Positions 1 through 6,774 of a stretch of DNA of 8,500 bases are shown piece after piece. The notes under the pieces were generated by a model that searched no databases, was not told the origin of the DNA, and saw only the letters and a list, made by a program, of their open reading frames with translations. This stretch comes from Actinomycetes bacterium (GTDB lineage Bacteria > Actinomycetota > Acidimicrobiia > Acidimicrobiales > RAAP-2), in NCBI GenBank assembly GCA_021801615.1, contig JAJYXS010000133.1, positions 1 to 8,500 of the forward strand, written 5' to 3'. The position numbers were made by a program, and so were the translations under genes. Positions within the stretch are counted from its first letter, which is position 1; the number at the start of each line of letters is the position of its first letter.

Positions 1-1183
1 CGACCGCGGCTCGCCGCGCGCCCGGAGAGACGACTCCCCAACGAGCCGACTTGGACCGTATGCCGGCGGCGACGTTCTCCCCGGCGGGTCGGTTCTGAGC
101 GAGCCCGTCCACCTTGCGATCCGCCGGGAGGAAGACCAGGCCCAGCTGCCGCGCCTTGCGGACGCTGCCAGGGGGGCAGGGCCGGCCGTGACAGCGGACC
201 TCTCCGGCGGTCGGCTTGCGCCAACCTGCGATCGTCTCCGCCAGCTCCTCCACACCGCTCCCCACCTGTCCGGCAATTCCGAGGATCGTTCCGGGTGGAA
301 CGGAGAACGACACGTCGGAGAACCGCTCTCCGCTCAGCCGCTCCACGCTGAGCGCAGCAGGGCGCGTGAGGGCGTCGACCGCTCTCGCTCCTCGACGACC
401 GCGCGCTCTCCTCGTCCCTCCGACCATGAGCCCGATGAGGGCTTCCTCATCGATCTCCCCCCGCCTCAACGCGCCCGCGACCGCGCCGTCCCGGAGCACG
501 GTCACCACGTCGGCCAGGCGCACCACCTCGTCCAGCCGGTGCGAGATGTAGATCAGCGCCACACCGCGCGATCGCAGAGTCTCGACCGCGTCGAAGAGGA
601 GCTCGGACTCCTGGGCACGAAGCGCGGACGTCGGTTCGTCGAGGATCAGGACGCTCGCCGCTCGGGCTCCCCACTTCGCCACCTCGATGAGGCTCTGGAC
701 CCCGACCGGAAGCTGGCCGATCCGTTCCTTGCCTATCTCCTGGAGCCCCACTGCCCCGAGCCGGTCGGCAGCCCGTGCCTCGAGCTCCTCTCGGCGCAGG
801 ACACCACCCTTGCGCCGAGGCTCGACGCCGAGCAGCACGTTCTCGGGAACCGACAGATTGTCGAGGAGGGTCAGCTCTTGGTACACACAGGCAATTCCGC
901 GCGCGACCCCGTCTGCTGGCGAGCGAAGGTGCACCGGCGATCCACGCACGAGCAGCCGGCCGCGGGTCGGCTGGGTCTCTCCGGCCACGATCTTCACCAG
1001 GGTGCTCTTGCCCGCTCCGTTCTCTCCGACGATCGCGTGGACCTGGCCCGAGTAGAACTCGACGCTCACGTCCCGCAGCACGTCGGCAGCCTCGTAGCGC
1101 TTCCACACGTGCTCGACGGACACCGTCGGCACCGGAGGGGCGACTGCCTCTCCGGTGCCGACGTCGTACAGCAGGTCGGTCAC
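1..1183 (-). CDS. Ribose-type sugar ABC transporter, double ATP-binding protein (partial, C-terminus off the left edge)
   Basis: This is the ATP-hydrolysing subunit of a carbohydrate importer of the RbsA/MglA/XylG class, which has two fused nucleotide-binding domains and acts on the inner face of the membrane. Translation from GTG at 1183 gives 394 residues with no stop before the edge; the family is usually about 500. Domain 1 shows Walker A GENGAGKST (residues 53-61), Q-loop YQELT (Q102), Walker B VLILDEP (178-184) and switch His215 in YISHRLDE. The signature loop reads LPVGVQ (158-163), unlike the LSGGQ or LSIGQQ form normal for the family. Domain 2 shows the usual degenerate Walker A, GQVGSGVEE (305-313, no Lys), and a DRKVDGL motif near 355-361. 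The start codon lies in a GTGA overlap with the stop of the substrate-binding protein gene, so translational coupling is likely; no clear ribosome site precedes it. The family call is firm; the substrate is unknown. Confidence 0.93.
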   Translation of the reverse strand, partial: MTDLLYDVGTGEAVAPPVPTVSVEHVWKRYEAADVLRDVSVEFYSGQVHAIVGENGAGKSTLVKIVAGETQPTRGRLLVRGSPVHLRSPADGVARGIACVYQELTLLDNLSVPENVLLGVEPRRKGGVLRREELEARAADRLGAVGLQEIGKERIGQLPVGVQSLIEVAKWGARAASVLILDEPTSALRAQESELLFDAVETLRSRGVALIYISHRLDEVVRLADVVTVLRDGAVAGALRRGEIDEEALIGLMVGGTRRARGRRGARAVDALTRPAALSVERLSGERFSDVSFSVPPGTILGIAGQVGSGVEELAETIAGWRKPTAGEVRCHGRPCPPGSVRKARQLGLVFLPADRKVDGLAQNRPAGENVAAGIRSKSARWGVVSPGARRAAV

Positions 1184-2322
1184 TTCTTGCAATAGGGTGT
1201 GTAGCTGCAGGGCATGCCGCCCGTGTACCACCATCCTGTCGGGTAGTTCATCCTCGCGAAGTGCTGCACGTTCGCGCTCGTGATGTTCGGCTTCGGCACG
1301 ATGAAGTCCTTCGGGATCGGCTTCCCTTCGAGGGCCTTCACCGCCTGACGGACCGCGTAGTACGCCACCTTGACCGGGATAGGCGTGAAGTCCGACGCAA
1401 TGTGGGTCCTCGCCACCACCTTCATCCATGCGTTCGCTGTGTCACCGGTCCACGCCTTGATCTGGCTCACCCTCCCGGCCTGCTTGACGGCGTTGTAGCA
1501 ACCGATGCCCTGGTTGCCACTGATCGACTCGATCGCCTGGATGGAGGGGTAGCGCGCCAGGACCGGCCGCATCTCCTGCTCGCACTTGCTCGGTGTGTAT
1601 GTCGCGAAGATCGTCGTCAGGATGTGGATCCCCGGATAGTGCTTGAGCACCGACTCACCTGCATCCACTTCCTGCTCCGTTGCGCCATTGCCCTGATGCC
1701 CGCCGACCACGACGACGTTGCCCTTTCCGTGCAAACGGCTGGCGACGAACTCGCCCTGCAGATAGCCGTCCTGGTCGTCCCGGTCGTTCAGGAACTCCGT
1801 GTACGTCGAGCAATTGACGGCACGCTCGACGACGAAGACGGGGACGCCCTGGGACTCTGCCTTTGTGATCGACGGGCACAGGGCACTGGCATCGGTCGCG
1901 TTCAGGATGATCGCGTCCACGTGCTGGGTGAGCAGGCTGTCGATGTCACCGATCTGCTTTGTCACTGTCGCCTCGGCGTTCGTGAAGATCGGCTTCACCA
2001 GGCCATGCTCGGAACCCACGCCCCACTTGAATTCCGCGTACTCCATCACGAGGAAGGAGTTTGTGAGGCCCGCGTCTGCGAACGCGATCGTGTACGGCGG
2101 CTTCTTCTTGAACTTCGACGTGTTGACGGTCACGCCGAGGAACGGTTCCTTCGGAAGTGTGATCTTGGGCTGCGCGGCCTTGTGCCCTCCGTGCGTCGTC
2201 GCCGATGCCACACCGCCGCCTGCCCACGCCAAGCCCAGGAGCAACGCGGCGAGCGCCGTCGCCCACTTCGGCGTGCGACGCCACTTGGACCCTTTTCGGA
2301 CCCTCATGATTGATCGTGTCAT
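1180..2322 (-). CDS. Secreted sugar-type ABC transporter substrate-binding protein (ribose-binding fold)
   Basis: This 380-residue protein would capture the transported compound outside the membrane and pass it to the neighbouring permease. The N-terminus is a signal peptide: basic residues 1-19, a hydrophobic core at about 21-39 and a likely signal peptidase I site after Ala-Ser-Ala (39-41). No lipobox cysteine is present. The mature part reads as a type I periplasmic-binding fold: TIAFADAGLTNSF (78-90) as first strand and ligand loop, VDAIILNATDASAL (135-148), VPVFVVERAVN (160-170), GNVVVVGGHQGNGA (201-214) and IKAWTGDTANA (288-298). Six cysteines (149, 171, 247, 275, 372, 378) could form disulfides. 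The ATG at 2322 is chosen because a strong purine-rich ribosome site (AGGGGAG) lies about 9 bases upstream; ATG 2307 is a weaker alternative. The gene follows the permease after 62 bases and overlaps the ATPase by 4. Ligand not deducible. Confidence 0.92.
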   Translation of the reverse strand: MTRSIMRVRKGSKWRRTPKWATALAALLLGLAWAGGGVASATTHGGHKAAQPKITLPKEPFLGVTVNTSKFKKKPPYTIAFADAGLTNSFLVMEYAEFKWGVGSEHGLVKPIFTNAEATVTKQIGDIDSLLTQHVDAIILNATDASALCPSITKAESQGVPVFVVERAVNCSTYTEFLNDRDDQDGYLQGEFVASRLHGKGNVVVVGGHQGNGATEQEVDAGESVLKHYPGIHILTTIFATYTPSKCEQEMRPVLARYPSIQAIESISGNQGIGCYNAVKQAGRVSQIKAWTGDTANAWMKVVARTHIASDFTPIPVKVAYYAVRQAVKALEGKPIPKDFIVPKPNITSANVQHFARMNYPTGWWYTGGMPCSYTPYCKK

Positions 2323-2384
2323 TTCTTGTATCTCCCCTCTTTCTTCTGTTGTTTCTGCCGATCTCGCTGGTGCGAGCTACCGAG
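2323..2384 (-). other. Intercistronic segment with small hairpin and purine-rich leader
   Basis: This is the longest gap inside the minus-strand operon. Just after the permease stop, CTCGC and GCGAG (2363-2367 and 2372-2376) can pair as a 5-base stem with a 4-base loop. The RNA then becomes strongly A/G-rich up to the ribosome site of the binding-protein gene. There is no U-run, so it is not a classical terminator. A role in mRNA processing, or in raising expression of the binding protein, is inference only. Confidence 0.35.
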
Positions 2385-3587
2385 CTATTTGGTTTGCAAC
2401 ACGGAACCTGCGCTGGGCGGAGTCCTGACCGCGACAGCGGACTGGTCGACGGCGGACTGGTGGTGCACGTCGCGCGGGCTCGTGTGGCCGGACCTGACAG
2501 GCACCTGCCGACCACGACCACTTGGCGCCTCCTGCACGTGCGCGCTTGGGTCTGCCGCTCGCTTCCCGGCACCGGCGGCGCCGGCACCTCCCTTCGACCT
2601 GAGCGCCGCCATGACCGCGCCTTGCAGGCTCCTCACCCAATTGGCACCCCCTCCGCTCCCAGCTCCGCGGTTGTACGCCAGGGAGCCCAGCAGAAGGACG
2701 ATCCCGGTCACCACAGGCTGGACGTCCGAGGACGCGCCGGCCAGCAGCAGCAGGTTGAAGAGGAGCGCGAGGATCAGCGCGCCCATGCAGGCGCCGGCGG
2801 CCGTCCCCTTGCCGCCGAACAGGCTCACTCCCCCGATCACCGCTGCCGCGATCGCGGTGAGCTCCATGCCTGCGCCAAGCGACGTCTGCCCGGAGCCCGC
2901 GTAGGAGGTCGCGTACACCCCAGCCAGCCCCGCGCAGAGCGAGGACACGACGAACGCCACGACCACGGAGCGGCCGATGAACACCCCCGTGTTGTGGGCT
3001 GCCCGGCGGTTCGCTCCGATGAGGTACAAGGAACCGCCGAAGGTCGTCCGGTTCAAGACGCCCGTCGCGAACAGCGTCGCGACCACGATCACGACGAGCC
3101 CGGTCGAGAGCAGCCACTTCGAGGCGATCGCCAATGTGGGGAATGTGGGGGCGAGGTTGTTCGGCGGTGAGCCGTTGGTCCACAGCAGGTTCAGCCCGGC
3201 GATCACGAAGAGCGTCGAGAGCGTGACGATGAACGATGGGATGCGTGCGACGACCGTCAGGAGCCCGTTCACCAGACCGACGCCCGCGCAGACGGCGAGA
3301 GCGAGGAGGATCGTGGGTGCCACCCGGCCGCTCCGCCCTCCCATCCAGGTGGCGAGCATGATCGAGGTAAGGGACATCGTCGAGCCGACGGAGAGGTCGA
3401 TCTCCCCTGCGAGCAGCACGAAGGACATGCCGAGCGCCAAGAGCACGATGGGCGTCGCGCTGCTCACGACGGCGTTGAGATCGAACACCGTGAGCGATCG
3501 CGGGTAGAGGATCGCGCCGAGGACGAAGATGATGGCTGCGACCGCCGCTGGCCGGGCCGCACCTTCGTAAAGCGATCGTCGGATCAC
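2385..3587 (-). CDS. Ribose-type ABC transporter permease with a long hydrophilic C-terminal tail
   Basis: This is the membrane channel subunit of the importer, of the RbsC/branched-chain-type permease family (BPD_transp_2). It begins with GTG at 3587, overlapping the oxidoreductase stop by GTGA. Family hallmarks are GEIDLSVGS (61-69; RbsC has GGIDLSVGS), IPSFIVTLSTLFVIAGL (116-132), the cytoplasmic coupling segment YLIGANRRAAHNTGV (188-202) and AAAVIGGVSLFGGKGTAAGA (247-266). About eight or more hydrophobic segments fit between residues 12 and 303. The conserved region ends near residue 305, where relatives usually stop within 20-30 residues. Here 400 residues are encoded: the last 90 or so are Gly/Ala/Arg/Ser/Pro-rich, without a membrane segment or recognised domain. 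They may be a recent extension into former intergenic DNA or a real cytoplasmic tail. The gene lies between the oxidoreductase and the binding protein. Confidence 0.92.
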   Translation of the reverse strand: MIRRSLYEGAARPAAVAAIIFVLGAILYPRSLTVFDLNAVVSSATPIVLLALGMSFVLLAGEIDLSVGSTMSLTSIMLATWMGGRSGRVAPTILLALAVCAGVGLVNGLLTVVARIPSFIVTLSTLFVIAGLNLLWTNGSPPNNLAPTFPTLAIASKWLLSTGLVVIVVATLFATGVLNRTTFGGSLYLIGANRRAAHNTGVFIGRSVVVAFVVSSLCAGLAGVYATSYAGSGQTSLGAGMELTAIAAAVIGGVSLFGGKGTAAGACMGALILALLFNLLLLAGASSDVQPVVTGIVLLLGSLAYNRGAGSGGGANWVRSLQGAVMAALRSKGGAGAAGAGKRAADPSAHVQEAPSGRGRQVPVRSGHTSPRDVHHQSAVDQSAVAVRTPPSAGSVLQTK

Positions 3588-4609
3588 GCTGCGGGGTCCC
3601 TCGTCCCTACGAGCACCGCGGCCAGGCGGTTCAGGTCTTCGACCAGCCGGACATTTGCGAGCCCGTCGTCCCAGCTCGCGCCCACGTACTTCGACCCTTG
3701 GGAGACCGAGGCGCCGAAGGCCCGTACCTGGGCTGCGTAGGTGTCGACGACTTCGTAGGCAACCTCCGTGCCGCGTGCTCGCAGCGTGCCCCCGCCCGGC
3801 CAGCTGCCGGTCAGCGTTGCGACCCCCTGGGTGCCGTCGAGCTCCATGACGCTCCCACCACCCGGCACGGTGGTCGACACCTCGACGACGCCGAATGCCG
3901 GCTTGCCGTTCGCGCTCTCGAACCGCAGCAGCGCGACCGCGAGGTCGTCCACCGGGAGGTCGAACTGTGCGGCGGCGAGGCCCCCGCCGATCGCTTCCAC
4001 GTCGCCGACGATGAACCGCAGGAGGTCGAGGACGTGAGTGCCCAGATCGTTGATCGCCCAGCCGCCGCTGCGCGCCGGGTCCCTGCGCCAGTCGGTCGGG
4101 AGCCCCTCGGACTTGATGAACTGCTGGAGGCGGACGTAGACGAGGTCACCGAGCTCGCCGGAGGACGCGAGCTCCTCGAGACGCCGATGCGACGGGTTGA
4201 ACCGGTGCTGGAAGCCGACAGCAGTGGTCACCTGAGCCCGCTTCGCAGCCGACGCCATGCGCTCCGCGTCGGCGAGCGACGTCGCCATCGGCTTCTCGAC
4301 GAGCACGTGCTTGCCGGCCTCGAGCGCTCGAAGCGCATGGTCGCAGTGCAAGTCCGTCGGCGAAGCGACCCACACGGCCTGCACGTCGTCGTCGGCGAGG
4401 AGCTCGTCGACGTCGCGGTAGGCCCGTGGTGCAGCGTGGCGTCCAGCGAAGGCCTCGGACTTCTCGAGAGAGCTTCCTGCAGCACCGATCAGCGCTCCCC
4501 CGCCGTTCAGCACGGCTGGGGCGAACGTGTGGTCCGCCCAGCCGCCCGTCCCCACGATCCCCCAGCCGATGCGCGCTGGTGTCGCGTGCCCGTCGGTCGT
4601 TCCGTCCAT
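3584..4609 (-). CDS. Gfo/Idh/MocA-family NAD(P)-dependent oxidoreductase
   Basis: This 341-residue protein has the length and layout of the glucose-fructose oxidoreductase / inositol 2-dehydrogenase family, which oxidises or reduces a hydroxyl of sugars, cyclitols and their derivatives with a nicotinamide cofactor in the cytoplasm. The Rossmann fingerprint is GIVGTGGWA (17-25). The family motif VLVEKPMATS (102-111) supplies Lys106. GWAINDLGTHVLDLL (183-197) supplies Asp188 and His192, matching the Lys, Asp-x-x-x-His catalytic set of inositol dehydrogenase IolG. The ATG at 4609 is preferred: AAAGGGG lies 11 bases upstream, and family homology starts soon after at residue 13. A GTG four codons upstream would sit directly against that ribosome site. 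It starts 26 bases after the ThDP gene and overlaps the permease by GTGA, so it is surely co-transcribed. The substrate is probably the imported compound or its first product. Dehydrogenase is likely; the exact substrate is unknown. Confidence 0.92.
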   Translation of the reverse strand: MDGTTDGHATPARIGWGIVGTGGWADHTFAPAVLNGGGALIGAAGSSLEKSEAFAGRHAAPRAYRDVDELLADDDVQAVWVASPTDLHCDHALRALEAGKHVLVEKPMATSLADAERMASAAKRAQVTTAVGFQHRFNPSHRRLEELASSGELGDLVYVRLQQFIKSEGLPTDWRRDPARSGGWAINDLGTHVLDLLRFIVGDVEAIGGGLAAAQFDLPVDDLAVALLRFESANGKPAFGVVEVSTTVPGGGSVMELDGTQGVATLTGSWPGGGTLRARGTEVAYEVVDTYAAQVRAFGASVSQGSKYVGASWDDGLANVRLVEDLNRLAAVLVGTRDPAA

Positions 4610-4635
4610 TTCCCAGCTCACCCCTTTGCTCGTGG

Positions 4636-6636
4636 TCAACCCGCGCTCTTCTCTGCGCGCGGGACAGGTCTCGACGTGGGCTCCGGAGCCATGACGCCGG
4701 AGGGCTCCGGCAGCCTCGACGCCGACGCGAGAGGCGAGGGAACCGGGTATGGGAGCGGCGGCAGCTCCCAGCTCCCGCTCGCGAACGGCGCCTCGTCGCG
4801 CGCAACAGCGACGTCGAGCACCCAGGGTCGCTCCGCTGCGATCGCGCTGGAGAGCGCGTCCCCAAGGTCGCCGGGGTCTTGGACCGTGGTCGCCCCTGCG
4901 CCCATGGCGCGCGCCATCGCCCCGTAGTCGGCCGAGTAGAGATCCCCTGTGGGCTTCAAGAACTCCGTCGCGAGCGTGCGACCTGGGCCGAAATAGCCGC
5001 GCTGGATGTCGCGGATCGACAGGAACCCCCGGTTGTTCCAGATCACCCACACGACGGGGATGCCGTACTCGACGGCGGTCGCGACCGGCCCGGGGCCCAT
5101 CAGGAAGCAGCCGTCCCCGACGATCGCGACCACCGGGCGTGTCGGCGCGGCCAGTTTCGCGCCCACGGCACCGGCGACACCGAAGCCCATGGCGCCGAAC
5201 CCCCAGCTGTGGACGAGCGAGCCGGGCCGGTGCGCTGGCCAGCGCTGGACGACCCAGTTGTGGTGGAGCCCCACGTCGCACACGAGGATCCCCTCGTCGG
5301 GAAGCGCCCTCCTCAGCTCGGACAGCAGGCGTGCCGGCCTGATCGGCTGGACGCCGGGATCCCCGCCCGAGCGGAGATAGGCCTCCCACTCGGCCTTCCA
5401 GACTGCGACCTGTCGCCGCCATGGTGCCCACGCAGTGAACAGGCGCGCCACGGTCCCGGTCGATCCGCGGGCGCCCGAGCCGGTGCCGCTCGCGATCGTC
5501 GCGCTCGGCCCGGGGTCCTGCGCGGCGCGCAGCGCCTCGCGCAGCTGGCTCAAGAAGGTCGCCGGGTGCGCCACGACGCCGATGGACGGCCGGAAATTGC
5601 GCCCGAGCTCCCTCGCGTCCAGCGCCACCTGCACGAGGTGGGTCGGAGGGATGGAAAAGGTGACGCCAGGAAGCCACGAGCTGGTGGCTCGATCGTCGAA
5701 GCTGGCCCCTACCGCGATGATCACGTCGGCCGCCGCAGCGGCCCGGTTGGCGGCGGTCGTCCCGTTCCTGCCCGTCTCCCCCAGGCTCGTCTCGAGACGG
5801 GGGTCGGCACATCCCTTCCCATCCGGGGTCCAGGCGACCGGGATCCCCAGCTCCGCGACGAGCTCGGCGACGAGGGTGCTGGCGTCGCAGGCCTCGACCG
5901 CCCTCCCCACCAGGAGCAGCGGACGCGACGCGTCGAGGAGAATCTCGACGATGCCTGCGAGGTCCTCGGCCGCCACCGCGGCACGCGGCGAGACGGTCGG
6001 GTGCCAGAGGTCCTTTGCAGAGTCGCTGGACAGTTCTTCGACGAAGACGTCCAGGGGAACGTCGAGGTGCACCGGTCCCGGTGCGCCCGTCGTCATCGCG
6101 ACGAAGCTCTCCCGGAGCGCCACGGGTAGCTGCTCTACACGCGTCGCCTGGAACGAACGCTTGACGTAGGGCCTGACCACACTGGGGAAGTCGGCCTGGA
6201 AATGGTAACCGGACTCCTGGAACGCCGCTCGGTTGAACTGCACCGACGGCACGTTGCCCGTGATGGCGAGAAACGCAGAGGAGTCCATCAGCGCGTTCGC
6301 CATCGCGATCGGAAGATTGGCGGATCCCGGCCCGCACGACGTCAGCGTGGCCGCCGGCCTCTTCGCCACTCTGAAGTACGCGTCCGCCATGAAGCCGGCG
6401 GCTGCCTCGTGGTGCACGGAGACGACCGAGATCTCGTCCTGGTGGTCGAAGAGGGCATCGAGCATGCCGACGTTGCCATGGCCGCAGAGCGTGAACACGA
6501 AGGGGACGCCCTCTTCGATGAGGTACTCGGTGATGATCGCTGCCCCGCGTCGGCCGACGGCGGCTGCCTGCAGGTCTCGCGCACGTCCGTCGTGGGTCGG
6601 AGATCGTTGCGTATCACGCAATGGGCTTGCGCTCAC
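4636..6636 (-). CDS. Thiamine-diphosphate-dependent enzyme, acetolactate synthase-like
   Basis: This is a 666-residue cytoplasmic enzyme of the ThDP superfamily (acetolactate synthase, IolD, glyoxylate carboligase and relatives), which makes, breaks or hydrolyses C-C bonds next to a keto group. The N-terminal pyrimidine-binding domain (about 31-200) has GHGN (52-55), the cofactor-activating Glu77 in VHHEAAAGFMADAY, and CGPGSANL (101-108). The central domain covers about 220-370. The C-terminal ThDP-binding domain (about 430-612) has SWGFGAMGFGVAGA (477-490) and the metal/diphosphate motif from GDG (507-509) to NN (534-535). It is therefore probably active. Residues 372-398 are a low-complexity Gly/Ser/Thr/Ala linker, and 621-666 form a Pro-rich tail absent from typical members. 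GTG 6636 is chosen because a promoter predicts transcription to begin there; GTG 6639 and TTG 6621 are alternatives. No ribosome site is visible. The GHGN motif recalls IolD, but the length and following sequence are closer to general acetolactate-synthase-like proteins. It is the first gene of the operon. Confidence 0.9.
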   Translation of the reverse strand: MSASPLRDTQRSPTHDGRARDLQAAAVGRRGAAIITEYLIEEGVPFVFTLCGHGNVGMLDALFDHQDEISVVSVHHEAAAGFMADAYFRVAKRPAATLTSCGPGSANLPIAMANALMDSSAFLAITGNVPSVQFNRAAFQESGYHFQADFPSVVRPYVKRSFQATRVEQLPVALRESFVAMTTGAPGPVHLDVPLDVFVEELSSDSAKDLWHPTVSPRAAVAAEDLAGIVEILLDASRPLLLVGRAVEACDASTLVAELVAELGIPVAWTPDGKGCADPRLETSLGETGRNGTTAANRAAAAADVIIAVGASFDDRATSSWLPGVTFSIPPTHLVQVALDARELGRNFRPSIGVVAHPATFLSQLREALRAAQDPGPSATIASGTGSGARGSTGTVARLFTAWAPWRRQVAVWKAEWEAYLRSGGDPGVQPIRPARLLSELRRALPDEGILVCDVGLHHNWVVQRWPAHRPGSLVHSWGFGAMGFGVAGAVGAKLAAPTRPVVAIVGDGCFLMGPGPVATAVEYGIPVVWVIWNNRGFLSIRDIQRGYFGPGRTLATEFLKPTGDLYSADYGAMARAMGAGATTVQDPGDLGDALSSAIAAERPWVLDVAVARDEAPFASGSWELPPLPYPVPSPLASASRLPEPSGVMAPEPTSRPVPRAEKSAG

Positions 6637-6642
6637 CACGAC

Positions 6643-6671
6643 AGTATGTGACCATGGTCGGGCGAAGTCAA
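6643..6671 (-). promoter_or_regulatory. Predicted promoter of the minus-strand operon, leaderless
   Basis: Read on the minus strand, TTGACT (6671-6666) is followed by a 17-base spacer and CATACT (6648-6643), which fit the vegetative sigma consensus TTGACA-17-TATAAT in 5 and 4 of 6 bases. Six bases after the -10 element comes the GTG at 6636, exactly where transcription would be expected to start. This predicts an mRNA without a 5' leader, a common arrangement in actinobacteria, and agrees with the lack of a ribosome site before the ThDP gene. Prediction by eye only. Confidence 0.6.
6650..6659. promoter_or_regulatory. 10-base palindrome in the promoter spacer (candidate operator)
   Basis: GACCATGGTC is a perfect palindrome lying between the -35 and -10 elements of the operon promoter, a place where a bound regulator would block RNA polymerase. 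It is short and could occur by chance. No regulator gene is in the window to pair it with. Confidence 0.3.
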
Positions 6672-6705
6672 GATCGTGACGAGGATCGCAGCTGCCAAGA
6701 ATTTC

Positions 6706-6760
6706 CGCCTCGCGACACAGCAACGACACAGCAAAAGGCCGTGTCCGTGAAAGCGAGGCG
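6706..6760 (+). promoter_or_regulatory. Inverted repeat in the aldehyde dehydrogenase upstream region
   Basis: CGCCTCGC (6706-6713) and GCGAGGCG (6753-6760) are perfect 8-base complements around a 39-base loop. Inside the loop GACAC (6725-6729) can pair with GTGTC (6741-6745). The right arm ends 4 bases before the ribosome site GAGGAAGG (6765-6772), so if transcribed the structure could affect translation of the dehydrogenase. Whether the whole segment is transcribed is unknown; no confident plus-strand promoter was found. Confidence 0.3.
6713..6734 (+). repeat. Tandem direct repeat, 11 bases x 2, upstream of the aldehyde dehydrogenase
   Basis: CGACACAGCAA occurs twice head to tail (6713-6723 and 6724-6734) with no mismatch. 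The period of 11 bases is about one helical turn, so both copies face the same side of the DNA, as regulator half-sites often do. It lies 41 bases before the dehydrogenase start codon and within the loop of the inverted repeat described at 6706-6760. Confidence 0.5.
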
Positions 6761-6774
6761 AAACGAGGAAGGAC

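Noticed and set aside
188..2313. Long plus-strand open frames opposite the ATPase and binding-protein genes
   Set aside because: They are antisense to genes with clear motifs (Walker A and B, signal peptide, binding fold) and show no domain of their own.
4610..6337. Upstream in-frame extension of the oxidoreductase, giving a 917-residue open frame
   Set aside because: The added part is an Arg/Gly/Pro-rich shadow of the ThDP gene. Family homology begins at about residue 13 after ATG 4609, which has a ribosome site.
6674..6702. Plus-strand promoter for the ALDH (TCGTGA-17-AAGAAT)
   Set aside because: The -10 match is moderate and the -35 match poor (3 of 6), which is too weak to report as a feature.
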